DNA of 22,500 nt from Cryptomeria japonica (GCF_030272615.1 NW_026728910.1:240001-262500); one strand, 5' to 3'; counted from the stretch's first letter, positions 9,212-18,655 are shown. Program-made: numbers and translations. The notes: generated by a model not told the origin, from the letters alone.

Positions 9212-9241
9212 CCTCCCCTATATAAGCTATTTGTCTGATTC
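9212..9241 (-). promoter_or_regulatory. P12: Pol I spacer promoter
   Basis: The minus-strand core TATATAGGGG is at 9224-9215, 220 bp from P11 because of about 63 extra bp. Confidence 0.7.
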
Positions 9242-9368
9242 TCATACATGCGTAGACTGCAGCAATGATTAGGACATCCACCCCAACTTTTGACTTCTTA
9301 AACAAGACAGGGTCTTTGAAGTTGGTGCAGTGCACACAACCAGGGGAGTCGACCCATCAAACGCAACA

Positions 9369-9399
9369 CCTCCCCTATATAAAGCTATTTGTCCGATTC
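9369..9399 (-). promoter_or_regulatory. P13: Pol I spacer promoter, most upstream copy
   Basis: The minus-strand core TATATAGGGG is at 9381-9372. This copy has one extra A/T just upstream of the core (AGCTTTATATAGGGG instead of AGCTTATATAGGGG), which moves the upstream block by 1 bp. It is the intact copy closest to the 5S genes, about 2.7 kb from 5S gene 1. Confidence 0.68.
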
Positions 9400-9439
9400 T
9401 CATACGTGTAGTCTGCAGCAGCGATTAGGACATCGACCC

Positions 9440-9645
9440 CAACTTCCGAATTCGTTTGCATTGACCGCACCAAAGGTGCACGCCTTGGTGTGCACCCTGG
9501 AGTGCACTTTGGTGCTCACCTCGGTGCACACTTTGGTGTGCACCTCGGTGTGCACCAAAGGTGCGCACCTTGGAGCGCACCAAAGGTGTACACTTTGGAG
9601 CGCACCACATAGGGTCTTTGAGAGGTTGGCGCAGTGCGCACACCA
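9440..9645. repeat. GTGCACC-rich block with a truncated promoter unit
   Basis: The stretch 9465-9605 alternates GGTGCACC and GTGCGCACC with TTTGG and TTGGAGC spacers, giving many short inverted repeats. At 9611-9645 the promoter-unit element GGGTCTTTGAGAGGTTGGCG followed by CAGTGCGCACA returns. Instead of continuing to GGGGAGTCGACC and a promoter it runs into the GGTGGGTG minisatellite. It reads as the remains of a fourteenth promoter unit. Confidence 0.7.
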
Positions 9646-11330
9646 AGGTGGGTGTTGAGGTGCGTGCCGAGGTGGGTGGGTGCTAGGGTGCGCTCCATGG
9701 TGGGTGCCAGGGTGGGTGCGTGCTAGGGTGGATTCCAAAGAGGGTCATAGGGTGGGTGCCAAGGTGGGTTGGTGATATAGTGGGTTCAAAGGTGGGTACT
9801 AGGGTGGGTTCCAAGGTGGGTCACAAGTTGGGTGCCAGGATGCGTGGGTGTTAGGTTGGGTGCCAAGGTGGGCTCCTGCGTGGGTGGGTGCTAGGGTGGG
9901 TTTCAAGGTGGACGCGAGGGCGGGTGCCAAGGTGGGTAACAAGTTGGGTGTTAGGATGGGTGAGTGCTAGAGTGGGTGCCAAGGTGGGTGGGTGCTAAGG
10001 TGGATGCCAAGGTGGTTCACAGGGTGGGTGGGTTCTAGGGTGAGTTCCAAGGTGGGTCACAGGTTCAGTGCTAGGGTGGGTGTCAAGGCGGGTGTCGAGG
10101 TGCCTGGGTGCTAGGGTGTGGATGCCAATGTGGGTCATAGGGTGGGTACTAGGGTGGGCTGCAATGTGGGTGCCAAGGTGGGTAACATGCTCGGTGGGTT
10201 CTAAATTGGGTGCCAGGGTGGGTGTGCACCCACCTTGCCCGAGGTGGGTGCCAAGGTGCCAGTGTGGGTGGGTGCTAAGGTGGATGCCAAGGTGGGTGAG
10301 AAGGTGGGTGATAGGTTGAGTGGTAGGATGGGTGGGTGCCAAGATGGGTCACAGGGTGGGTGCAAGGGTGGGTAGGTGCTAGGGTTGGTGTCAGGGTGGG
10401 TGGGTGCTAGGTTGGGTTCCAAGGTGGGTGCGAGGGTGAGTGTCAAGGTGGGTCACAGGTTAGGTGCTAGGATGGGTGAGTGCTAGGGTGCAAAGGTGCC
10501 AGGGTGGGTGCTAGGATGGGTCGATGCTAGGGTGAGTGGCAAGGTGGGTCCACAAGTGTCAAGGTGGGTGCCGAGGTGGGTGCCAAGTCGGCGACTGCTA
10601 TGGTGGATGCCAAGGTGGGTCACGGGGTGGGTGCCAAGTTGCTAGGTTGGGTTCCAAGGTGGGTGCCAACGTGGGTGCTAGGGTGCGTGGGTTAAAGGGT
10701 GTGTCACAACGTGGGTGCCAGGATGGGTGCGCACCCACACTGGCCAAGACGGGTGCGGGTGCAAGGTTGGGTTCCAAGCCCGGTCACAGGCTGGGTGCTA
10801 GGATGGGTGGGTGCCAAGGTGGGCACCAGGGTGGGTGCACCCACCCTGGCCAAGGTGGGTCACGGGGTGGGTCCTAGGGTGGGTAACGGGGTGGGTACTA
10901 AGGTGCGTGCCAAGGTGGGTCATAGGGTGGGTGCCAAGGTGGGCACCAGGGTGGGTGTGCACCAACCCTAGCCAGGGTAGGTCACGGGGTGGTTGTCGGG
11001 GTGGGCGTCAAGGAGCCAAGGTGGGTGGCAAGTAGCCAAGTTGCGTGCCAAGGTGGGTGTCGGGGTGGGTGCCAAGGATCCAAGGTGGGTGCCAAGGAAC
11101 CAAGGTGGGTGTCTGGGTGGGTGCCGAGGTGGGAGCCAGGGTGGGTCCCAAGGTGAGTGCAAAGGTGGGTGCCAGGGTCAAGGTGAGTGCCAATGTGGGT
11201 TCCAAGGTGCCAGGGTCAGGGTGAGTGCCAATGTGGGTTCAAAGGTGCTAAGTTGGGTGCGAGGTTGGGTGCGAGGGTGGGTGGGTGCCAAGGTGTGCTA
11301 GGTGGAAGCCCGGGTGGGTCGGCATCCCAT
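9645..11330 (+). repeat. G-rich minisatellite (GGTGGGTGCCAA / GGTGGGTGCTAG) with G-quadruplex potential
   Basis: About 1.7 kb of degenerate 10-12 bp monomers such as GGTGGGTGCCAA, GGTGGGTGCTAG and GGTGGGTCACAG. The + strand carries runs that fit the four-tract G-quadruplex pattern, for example GGGTGGGTGCTAGGGTGGG at 9882-9900 and GGGTGGGTGGGTTCTAGGG at 10022-10040. Isolated GCACCCACC elements (near 10230, 10730 and 10838) are inverted pieces of the same monomer. No gene is supported; frames of 60-115 residues are repeat translations. Confidence 0.88.
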
Positions 11331-11700
11331 GGGTGTCGAGTTGGGTGCCTGATGGGTGCTTCTTGTCAAGTTTTAGTCGTCGGGACTCATTTCGAGCCTT
11401 AGAGGTCGTTTCTTGTCCGGTTGCCCTGTCTTCGACCTGGGAACCCAATTTTGGTCCTCGGGTCCCATTTTTTTTTGTCTCGCATCCCACTTTTGGCCTG
11501 TGGCCTTTTCGGGGTCGATTCTCGTTTTGGGCATCAGAGCATGTTTCTTCTCCTAAAACCCAATATTTGTTTATTAAGTCTCGGAACACATTTTTGTTCT
11601 CGTGGACCCATCATGGGTCTTGGAACGCATTTGTGGTCCTTGGGTCCCATTTTGCATCCCGAAACTTGTGTTTTGGTGCTTGATCCCTATTTTGGGTGCC
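11330..11700. other. T-rich lower-copy block upstream of 5S gene 1
   Basis: A 370-bp island that is clearly less GC-rich than its surroundings. Weak internal repetition is visible: GGGTCCCATTTT at about 11460, 11643 and, altered, near 11683, plus GGACCCATCATGGGTC, a short inverted repeat, at 11604-11619. I see no gene, tRNA or known promoter. It recurs unchanged at 19177-19547, always about 400-760 bp before a 5S gene. Confidence 0.6.
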
Positions 11701-12062
11701 CACCTTGCACCAAGTGCGCACCCGGGGCAAACCGAGCGCCTTGGTGCACCGGGGCAAGATCGAGCGTGCACCCGAGGCGCCCCGAACATGCACCAAGGTG
11801 CACTCGGCCCACATGTGAGCGCAGGTCGTTGCGCCCGAGGTGGTGTGTGGGCACCGCGTTGCAGACGGGACACTGCACGCACACGACGCCCCCTCCAGGT
11901 GCACGCACGTAGGCCGGGCCGGGTGCACACCCGACGCCCTAGCAAGGTGCGCGCACCCGGGCAGGGCTCACACTTGGCGAACGGGGCGCACTTCGCGAGG
12001 GAGGGTGTGCACCTCGACGGGGGTGGGTGGCCGGGGTGGATTCGCACGTGGGTCGCGGTTTG
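11700..12062. other. GC-rich spacer directly upstream of 5S gene 1
   Basis: Contains scattered GTGCGCACCCGGGGC, GGTGCACTCGG and GCACCCGAGGCGCCCCGA blocks that also occur downstream of the 5S gene, but in no clear tandem order. Long frames on both strands reflect high GC content and lack of stops. I see no gene. Confidence 0.55.
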
Positions 12063-12091
12063 CTAAGTACACACTGCGACAAGCTCATAAC
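12063..12091 (+). promoter_or_regulatory. Upstream promoter region of 5S gene 1
   Basis: Plant 5S genes usually need an AT-rich element near -28 and a C at -1. Here CTAAGTA lies at about -29 to -23, GC dinucleotides at -16/-15 and -9/-8, and C at -1 (12091). The match is reasonable but not strong; the TATA-like element is weak. Confidence 0.5.
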
Positions 12092-12210
12092 GGGTGCGAT
12101 CATACCAGCGTTAGTGCACCGGATCCCATCAGAACTCCGCAGTTAAGCGCGCTTGGGCCGGAGTAGTACTGGGATGGGTGACCTCCCGGGAAGTCCCGGT
12201 GTTGCACCCT
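12092..12210 (+). rRNA. 5S ribosomal RNA gene, copy 1
   Basis: Encodes 5S rRNA of the large ribosomal subunit, transcribed by RNA polymerase III. The sequence is a full-length plant 5S gene of about 119 nt: it starts GGGTGCGATCATACCAGCG, contains CCGGATCCCATCAGAACTCC near nt 28-47, and ends GGTGTTGCACCC. The terminal GGGTGC and GCACCC pair to form helix I. The internal control region is complete: box A at nt 50-64, intermediate element at nt 67-72 and box C at nt 80-97 (GGGATGGGTGACC). T-runs follow directly. It lies inside the 35S spacer on the strand opposite to the Pol I promoters, 2.7 kb from P13. I see no damage. CGCGCTTGGGCCGG and the GC-rich 3' half resemble gymnosperm 5S rather than typical angiosperm 5S (from memory, not a search). 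Confidence 0.97.
12141..12188 (+). promoter_or_regulatory. Internal control region of 5S gene 1 (boxes A, IE, C)
   Basis: Box A is about 12141-12155 (AGTTAAGCGCGCTTG), the intermediate element 12158-12163, and box C 12171-12188 (GGGATGGGTGACCTCCCG). These are the binding sites for TFIIIA, which then recruits TFIIIC, TFIIIB and Pol III. All parts are present at normal spacing, so the gene looks competent. Confidence 0.85.
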
Positions 12211-12222
12211 TTTTTAGTTTTT
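12210..12222 (+). terminator. Pol III terminator of 5S gene 1
   Basis: Six T residues at 12210-12215, then AG and five more T residues at 12218-12222, directly after the mature 3' end. T4 or longer on the non-template strand is the standard Pol III stop; the second run is a back-up. Confidence 0.85.
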
Positions 12223-12633
12223 CGCCGGGCGTCGCAATGCTATTTGAATAAACCTTTTGCCCGTTTGCGTTCTCGTCGGGGCCGGGCCGGGCCGGGGTGC
12301 GCTGCCCGCACTACCGCGCGCGCGGGGGCGACACCGAGCGCGCACCCGAGGCGCCCCGAGCACACAGGCCACGGTGCAACCCGGGCGTTGTGCGCGCACC
12401 CCGGTGCGCCCGAGGTGCTGCGCGCGCACCCAGGTGAAATCGGTGTGCACCTCGGCCAGTGCGCGCTCGGTCGAGTCGCGCACGTTGGCCAAGGTGCACG
12501 GTGATGTTTCTTACTCTAAGGTTCCGCACCAGACGCCCGGGACAGGTGAGCGAAGCTGGGCGGGGCCGGGTGCGCGGCCGGGGCAGGTGCACGCAGCTGG
12601 AGAGAGCTTTGGAGCACACTTCGGAGCGCACCA
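12223..12633. other. Very GC-rich spacer downstream of 5S gene 1
   Basis: Holds GGGCCGGGCCGGGCCGGGG near 12281-12299, a (CG)5 alternating tract at 12315-12324 able to adopt Z-DNA, and GTGCGCGCACC-type palindromes. No gene is seen; overlapping frames of 92-126 residues on both strands reflect the composition. Confidence 0.6.
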
Positions 12634-12750
12634 ATGATGCGCTCCATTCAAAAGTTTCCTGAAAAGGCAAAAAAAGTTGAGATTATAGAATTTCCCACTT
12701 GAGAGATTGTAAAAAAAAAAAATTTAAAATGAAGGAAACGCGGGTGCCAA
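12634..12750. repeat. Diverged AT-rich landmark element, first in the block
   Basis: Contains AAGTTTCCTGAAAAGGCAAA, GAGATTATAGAATTTCCC, GAGAGATTGTAAAA and GGAAACGCGGGTGCCA. These parts match in order the landmark elements at 14341 and later (AATTTCCAGAAAAGGC, GAGATTTTAAAATTTCC, GAAAGATAGTGAAAA, GGAACGCGGGTGCCA). It is the most diverged copy. Confidence 0.7.
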
Positions 12751-14340
12751 GGTGTGCGCAGCCCAGCCAAGGTGTGCGCACCAAGGCGCCCACCCTGGCG
12801 AAGGTGCACGCAAGGTGCGCACCCGAGGCAAACCGGACAATTAACCCAACTTTCGACTTCGCGCGCACCTTGGAGCGCACTTCGGAGCGCTCCTTGGTGC
12901 GCACCAATCTTGGGCACCTCGGAGTGCACCATGGCGCCCACCAAGGTGCGCACCCGGGGCAAACCGAGCTCCGACTTCGTGCGCACCTTGGAGCGCACGA
13001 AAGGTGCGCACCATGGCGCCCACCAAGGTGCGCAGCCCAGCCAAGGCGTGCGCATCAAGGTGCGCACCCTGGCGAAGGTGCGCACCCGGGGCAAACCGAG
13101 CTCCGACTTCGTGCGCACCTTGGAGCGCACAAAAGGTGCGCAACCCAGCCAAGGTGTGCGCACCCCGGTCAAACCGAGCTCCGAATCGTGCGCACCAGAG
13201 GTGCACGCCATCGTGCGCACCTTGGAGCACACTTCGGAGCCCTCCTTGGTGCGCGCCGATGTTGCGCACCTCGGAGCGCACCCGGGGAAAACAATGCAAT
13301 TAACCCGACTTTCGACTTCGTGGGCACCTCGGAGCGCTCTCGGGTTCGCACCTCGGAGCACACCGAGGTGCCCACCCTGGCGAAGGTGCACGCGAGGTGC
13401 GCACCCGGGGCAAACCGGGCTCCGACTTCGTGCACGCCGCACCTTGGAGCACACTTCGGAGCGCTCCTTGGTGCGCACCAGGGCGCGCAACCCAGCCGAG
13501 GTGCCCACCCCGGCGAAGGTGCACGCGAGGTGCGCACCCGGGGCAAACCGGGCTCCGACTTCGTGCACGCCATGGTGCCCACCGCGGCGAAGGTGCACGC
13601 GAGGTGCGCACCCGGGGCAAACCGGGCTCCGACTTCGTGCACGCCGCACCTTGGAGCACACTTCGGAGCGCTCCTTGGTGCGCACCATGGTGCCCACCAG
13701 GGCGCGCAACCCCGCCGAAGGTGCACGCGAGGTGCGCACCCGGGGCAAACCGGGCTCCGACTTCGTGCACGCCGCACCTTGGAGCACACTTCGGAGCGCT
13801 CCTTGGTGCGCACCATGGTGCCCACCAGGGCGCGCAACCCCGCCGAAGGTGCACGCGAGGTGCGCACCCGGGGCAAACCGGGCTCCGACTTCGTGCACGC
13901 CATGGTGCGCACCGCGGCGAAGGTGCGCACCCGGGGCAAACCGGGCTCCGACTTCGTGCACGCCGCACCTTGGAGCACACTTCGGAGCGCTCCTTGGTGC
14001 GCACCAGGGCGCGCAACCCAGCCGAGGTGCCCACCCCGGCGAAGGTGCACGCGAGGTGCGTACCCGGGGCAAACCGGGCTCCGACTTCGTGCACGCCGCA
14101 CCTTGGAGCACACTTCGGAGCGCTCCTTGGTGCGCACCATGGTGCCCACCAGGCCGCGCAACCCAGCCAAGGTGTGCGCACCAAGGTGCACGCGAGGTGC
14201 GCACCCGGGGCAAACCGGGGTCCGACTTCGTGCACGCCGCACCTTGGAGCACACATCGGGGCGCTCCCGGGTTCGCACCGGCGTTGCGCACCGTGGTGGG
14301 CACCTCGGAGCACACCAAGGTGGGCAGCGAGGTGCGCACC
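12750..14340. repeat. GC-rich tandem monomers (GGTGCGCACCCGGGGCAAACC type)
   Basis: A recurring set of blocks: GGTGCGCACCCGGGGCAAACC-like segments, GCTCCGACTTCGTGCACGCC, GCACCTTGGAGCACACTTCG, GAGCGCTCCTTGGTGCGCACC, and GCGCGCAACCCAGCCAAGGTG. They combine into units of variable length. Monomers become more alike from about 13371, while 12750-13370 has older variants (AAACCGAGCTCC rather than AAACCGGGCTCC). Open frames over 500 residues exist on both strands in several frames at once, which argues against coding. Confidence 0.85.
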
Positions 14341-14456
14341 TTTGATGCGATGCCTTCACTAATTTCCATAAAAGGCAAAAAAAAAACGAGATTTTAAAAT
14401 TTCCGTTTTGAAAGATAGTGAGAAAAAGGGAATGCTGGTGCCATCTTGAGCCCGCC
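14341..14456. repeat. AT-rich landmark element L2
   Basis: TTTGATGCGATGCCTTCACT, AATTTCCATAAAAGGC, an A-run, GAGATTTTAAAATTTCCG, TTTTGAAAGATAGTGAGAAA and GGTGCCATCTTGAGCCCG. It has the variant GCGATGCC and CCATAAAA, which reappears only at 16693 and 22264, marking starts of higher-order units. Confidence 0.8.
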
Positions 14457-14835
14457 CTGGTGCGCAGCCCAGCCAAGGTGTGCGCACCAAGGTGCCCACC
14501 CTGGCGAAGGTGCGCGCCCGGGCAATTAACCCAACTTCCAACTTCGCGCGCGCCAGGGTGGGAGCGCACCCAACAACCGGGCCTGGGAAGAGCCAATGCG
14601 AGAAACCCCACCAAACGCTCTGACAAAAAAAGAGGGGGCGCTCCAGTAACCCCGCTTCGGAGCGCACCCTGGGCAAACCCAGCCAAGGTGCCCACCCCGG
14701 CCAAGGTGCAGGCGAGGTGCGCACCCGGGGCAAACCGGGCTCCGACAACGTGCACGCCGCACCTTGGAGCACACTTCGTAGCGCTCCCGGGTGCGCACCT
14801 CAGAGCACACCAAGGTGGGCAGCGAGGTGCGCACC

Positions 14836-14951
14836 TTTGATGCGCTGCCTTCACTAATTTCCAGAAAAGGCAAAAAAAAAAGGAGATTTTAAAATTTCCG
14901 TTTTGAAAGATAGTGAAAAAAACGGAACGCGCGTGCCATCTTGAGCCCGCC
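14836..14951. repeat. AT-rich landmark element L3
   Basis: Same organisation as L2, with GCGCTGCC and CCAGAAAAGG. It ends GGAACGCGCGTGCCATCTTG and lies 495 bp after L2. Confidence 0.8.
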
Positions 14952-15305
14952 CTGGTGCGCAGCCCAGGTAAGGTGCCCACCCTGGCAAAGGTGCGCACCC
15001 GGGCAATTAACCCTACTTCCGACTTCGTGCGCGCCAGGGTGGCAACCGGGCCTCGGAAGAGCCAATGCGAGAAACCCCACCAAACGCTCCGACAAAAAAA
15101 GAGGCGGGGCTCCAATAACCCCGCTTCGGAGCGCAGCCGGGGCAAACCCAGCCAAGGTGCCCACCCCGACGAAGGTGCACGCGAGGTGCGCACCCGGGGC
15201 AAACCGGGCTCCGACAACGTGCACGCAGCACCTTGGAGCACACTTCGAAGCACTCCCGGGTGCCCACCGGCGTTGCGCACCGTGGTGGGCAGCGAGGTGC
15301 GCACC

Positions 15306-15420
15306 TTTGATGCGCTGCCTTCACTAATTTCCAGAAAAAGGCAAAAAAAAATGAGATTTTAAAATTTCCGTTTTGAAAGATAGTGAAAAAAAAGGAACGC
15401 GGGTGCCATCTTGAGCCCGC
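15306..15420. repeat. AT-rich landmark element L4
   Basis: TTTGATGCGCTGCCTTCACT with CCAGAAAAAGGC (one extra A) and a long A-run before TGAGATTTTAAAATTTCCG. It is 470 bp after L3. Confidence 0.8.
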
Positions 15421-15939
15421 CCTGGTGCGCAGCCCAGGCAAGGCATGCGCACCAAGGTGCCCACCCGAGGTGCACACCCGGGGCAAACCGGGCTCCGACT
15501 TCGTGCAGGCCGCACCTTGGAGCACACTTCGGAGCGCTCCTTGGTGCGCACCATGGTGCCCACCAGGGCGCGCAACCCAGCCAAGGTCTGCACACCAAGG
15601 TGCCCACCCCGGCGAAGGTGCACGCGAGGTGCGCACCCGGGGCAAACCGGGCTCCGACTTCGTGCACGCCATGGTGCCCACCGCGGCGAAGGTGCACGCG
15701 AGGTGCGCACCCGGGGCAAACCGGGCTCCGACTTCGTGCACGCCGCACCTTGGAGCACACTTCGGAGCGCTCCTTGGTGCGCACCATGGTGCCCACCAGG
15801 GCGCGCAACCCAGCCAAGGTGTGCGCACCAAGGTGCACGCGAGGTGCGCACCCGGGGCAAACCGGGGTCCGACTTCGTGCACGCCGCACCTTGGAGCACA
15901 CATCGGAGCGCTCCCAGGTTCGCACCAGCGTTGCGCACC

Positions 15940-16053
15940 TTTGATGCGCTGCCTTCACTAATTTCCAGAAAAGGCAAAAAAAAACGATATTTTAAAATTT
16001 CCGTTCTGAAAGATAGTGAAAAAAACGGAACGCGGGTGCCATCTTGAGCCCTT
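15940..16053. repeat. AT-rich landmark element L5
   Basis: Carries CGATATTTTAAAATTTCCG and TTCTGAAAGATAGTG, variants found only here and in its copy at 18013. It continues into TGAGCCCTTCCTGG rather than TGAGCCCGCCCTGG. Confidence 0.8.
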
Positions 16054-16692
16054 CCTGGTGCGCAGCCCAGGCAAGTTGTGCGCACCAAGGTGCCCACCCT
16101 GGCGGAGGTGCGCGCCCGGGGCAAACCGGGCTCCGACTTCGTGCACTGCATGGTGCCCACCAAGGCGCGCAACCCAGCCAAGGTGCCCACCGCAGCGAAG
16201 GTGCACGCGAGGTGCACACCCGGGGCAAACCGGGCTCCGACTTCGTGCACGCCGCACCTTGGAGCACACTTCAGAGCGCTCCTTGGTGCGCACCAGGGCG
16301 CGCAACCCAGCCGAGGTGCCCACCCCGGCGAAGGTGCACGCGAGGTGCGCACCCGGGGCAAACCGGGCTCCGACTTCGTGCACGCCATGGTGCCCACCGC
16401 GGCGAAGGTGCGCACCCGGGGCAAACCGGGCTCCTACTTCGTGCACGCCGCACCTTGGAGCACACTTCGGAGCGCTCCTTGGTGCGCACCATGGTGCCCA
16501 CCAGGCCGCGCAACCCAGCCAAGGTGTGCGCACCAAGGTGCACGCGAGGTGCGCACCCGGGGCAAACCGGGGTCCGACTTCGTGCACGCCGCACCTTGGA
16601 GCACACATCGGGGCGCTCCCGGGTTCGCACCGGCGTTGCGCACCGTGGTGGGCACCTCGGAGCACACCAAGGTGGGCAGCGAGGTGCGCACC

Positions 16693-16808
16693 TTTGATGC
16701 GATGCCTTCACTAATTTCCATAAAAGGCAAAAAAAAAACGAGATTTTAAAATTTCCGTTTTGAAAGATAGTGAGAAAAAGGGAATGCTGGTGCCATCTTG
16801 AGCCCGCC
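16693..16808. repeat. AT-rich landmark element L6 (copy of L2)
   Basis: Has the same GCGATGCC and CCATAAAAGG variants as L2 and the same following text, 2352 bp away. Confidence 0.8.
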
Positions 16809-17187
16809 CTGGTGCGCAGCCCAGCCAAGGTTTGCGCACCAAGGTGCCCACCCTGGCGAAGGTGCGCGCCCGGGCAATTAACCCAACTTCCAACTTCGCG
16901 CGCGCCAGAGTGGGAGCGCACCCAACAACCGGGCCTGGGAAGAGCCAATGCGAGAAACCCCACCAAACTCTCTGACAAAAAAAGAGGGGGCGCTCCAGTA
17001 ACCCCGCTTCGGAGCGCACCCTGGGCAAACCCAGCCAAGGTGCCCACCCCGGCCAAGGTGCAGGCGAGGTGCGCACCCGGGGCAAACCGGGCTCCGACAA
17101 CGTGCACGCCGCACCTTGGAGCACACTTCGTAGCGCTCCCGGGTGCGCACCTCAGAGCACACCAAGGTGGGCAGCGAGGTGCGCACC

Positions 17188-17303
17188 TTTGATGCGCTGC
17201 CTTCACTAATTTCCAGAAAAGGCAAAAAAAAAAGGAGATTTTAAAATTTCCGTTTTGAAAGATAGTGAAAAAAACGGAACGCGCGTGCCATCTTGAGCCC
17301 GCC
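17188..17303. repeat. AT-rich landmark element L7 (copy of L3)
   Basis: Matches L3 at offset 2352, including the GGAACGCGCGTGCC variant. Confidence 0.8.
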
Positions 17304-17656
17304 CTGGTGCGCAGCCCAGGTAAGGTGCCACCCTGGCAAAGGTGCGCACCCGGGCAATTAACCCTACTTCCGACTTCGTGCGCGCCAGGGTGGCAACCGG
17401 GCCTCGGAAGAGCCAATGCGAGAAACCCCACCAAACGCTCCGACAAAAAAAGAGGCGGCGCTCCAATAACCCCGCTTCGGAGCGCAGCCGGGGCAAACCA
17501 AGCCAAGGTGCCCACCCCGACGAAGGTGCACGCGAGGTGCGCACCCGGGGCAAACCGGGCTCCGACAACGTGCACGCAGCACCTTGGAGCACACTTCGAA
17601 GCACTCCCGGGTGCCCACCGGCGTTGCGCACCGTGGTGGGCAGCGAGGTGCGCACC

Positions 17657-17771
17657 TTTGATGCGCTGCCTTCACTAATTTCCAGAAAAAGGCAAAAAAA
17701 AATGAGATTTTAAAATTTCCGTTTTGAAAGATAGTGAAAAAAAAGGAACGCGGGTGCCATCTTGAGCCCGC
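17657..17771. repeat. AT-rich landmark element L8 (copy of L4)
   Basis: Matches L4 at offset 2351, including CCAGAAAAAGGC. Confidence 0.8.
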
Positions 17772-18012
17772 CCTGGTGCGCAGCCCAGGCAAGGCATGCG
17801 CACCAAGGTGCCCACCCGAGGTGCACACCCGGGGCAAACCGGGCTCCGACTTCGTGCAGGCCGCACCTTGGAGCACACTTCGGAGCGCTCCTTGGTGCGC
17901 ACCATGGTGCCCACCAGGGCGCACCCGGGGCAAACCGGGCTCCGACTTCGTGCACGCCGCACCTTGGAGCACACATCGGAGCGCTCCCAGGTTCGCACCA
18001 GCGTTGCGCACC

Positions 18013-18126
18013 TTTGATGCGCTGCCTTCACTAATTTCCAGAAAAGGCAAAAAAAAACGATATTTTAAAATTTCCGTTCTGAAAGATAGTGAAAAAAACG
18101 GAACGCGGGTGCCATCTTGAGCCCTT
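18013..18126. repeat. AT-rich landmark element L9 (copy of L5)
   Basis: Matches L5, including CGATATTTTAAAATTTCCG and the TGAGCCCTTCCTGG continuation. It lies only 356 bp after L8. Confidence 0.8.
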
Positions 18127-18536
18127 CCTGGTGCGCAGCCCAGGCAAGTTGTGCGCACCAAGGTGCCCACCCTGGCGGAGGTGCGCGCCCGGGGCAAACC
18201 GGGCTCCGACTTCGTGCACTGCATGGTGCCCACCAAGGCGCGCAACCCAGCCAAGGTGCCCACCGCAGCGAAGGTGCACGCGAGGTGCGCACCCGAGGTG
18301 CACACCCGGGGCAAACCGGGCTCCGACTTCGTGCACGCCGCACCTTGGAGCACACTTCAGAGCGCTCCTTGGTACGCACCAGGGCGCGCAACCCAGCCAA
18401 GGTGCTCACCCCGGCGAAGGTGCACGCGAGGTGCGCACCCGGGGCAAACCGGGCTCGGACTTCGTGCACGCCGCACCTTGGAGCACACATCGGAGCGCTC
18501 CCGGGTTCGCACCAGCATTGCGCACCTTTGATGCGC

Positions 18537-18655
18537 TGCCTTCACTAATTTCCAGAAAAGGCAAAAAAAAGAAAAAAATGAGATTTTAAAATTTCCGTTT
18601 TGAAAGATAGTGAAAAAAACGGAACGCGGGTGCCATCTTGAGCCCGCCCTGGTGT
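18537..18655. repeat. AT-rich landmark element L10, last before the unit junction
   Basis: Differs by an expanded A-run with a GAAAAAAATGAG segment. The following GC-rich text is cut after about 30 bp by the junction at 18684. Confidence 0.8.

Larger units (their letters stand above)
8395..9440 (-). repeat. 157-bp promoter-containing tandem repeats (P8-P13)
   Basis: Promoter cores at 8524, 8681, 8838, 8995, 9215 and 9372 are spaced 157, 157, 157, 220 and 157 bp. Each unit carries GGTCTTTGAGGTTGGYG, CACAACCAGGGGAGTCGACC, the promoter, then ACATGYGTAGYCTGCAG and AGGACATCGACCCCAACTT to its right. These parts also occur in the 311-bp units, so the 157-bp unit is a shortened form of the same ancestor. 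The 220-bp interval has about 63 extra bp with GGTGCACGCCTTGGTGCTCACC. Confidence 0.85.
14341..16692. repeat. 2352-bp higher-order repeat unit A
   Basis: Contains four AT-rich landmarks (14341, 14836, 15306, 15940), each followed by GC-rich monomers. The next unit from 16693 repeats the order at offset 2352 for the first two landmarks and 2351 for the third. After the first two landmarks there is a distinctive segment (about 14570-14660 and 15040-15130) with AGAGCCAATGCGAGAAACCC and GCTCTGACAAAAAAAGAG-like sequence found nowhere else except in the copies. Confidence 0.8.

Noticed and set aside
5132-9381. TATATAAG on the + strand as a Pol II TATA box
   Set aside because: The string fits, but the conserved C-run on its left (GGGG on the - strand), the repetition inside an rDNA spacer and the absence of any gene on its right favour a Pol I initiator on the - strand. 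It is not strictly excluded.
9645-11330. Telomeric or interstitial telomere repeat
   Set aside because: G-rich with CTAGGG pieces, but TTTAGGG is not tandemly present; monomers are GGTGGGTGCC-like.
14570-15130. Minus-strand frames with aromatic-rich stretches near AGAGCCAATGCGAGAAACCC as a membrane protein
   Set aside because: The stretch is short, sits in repeated spacer, continues into repeat translation on both sides and matches no family I know.
12648-15304. Very long open frames (over 500 to over 700 residues) on both strands
   Set aside because: Frames are open at once on + and - and in several phases; products are repetitive with no domain, and the DNA is a stop-poor GC-rich tandem repeat next to 5S genes.
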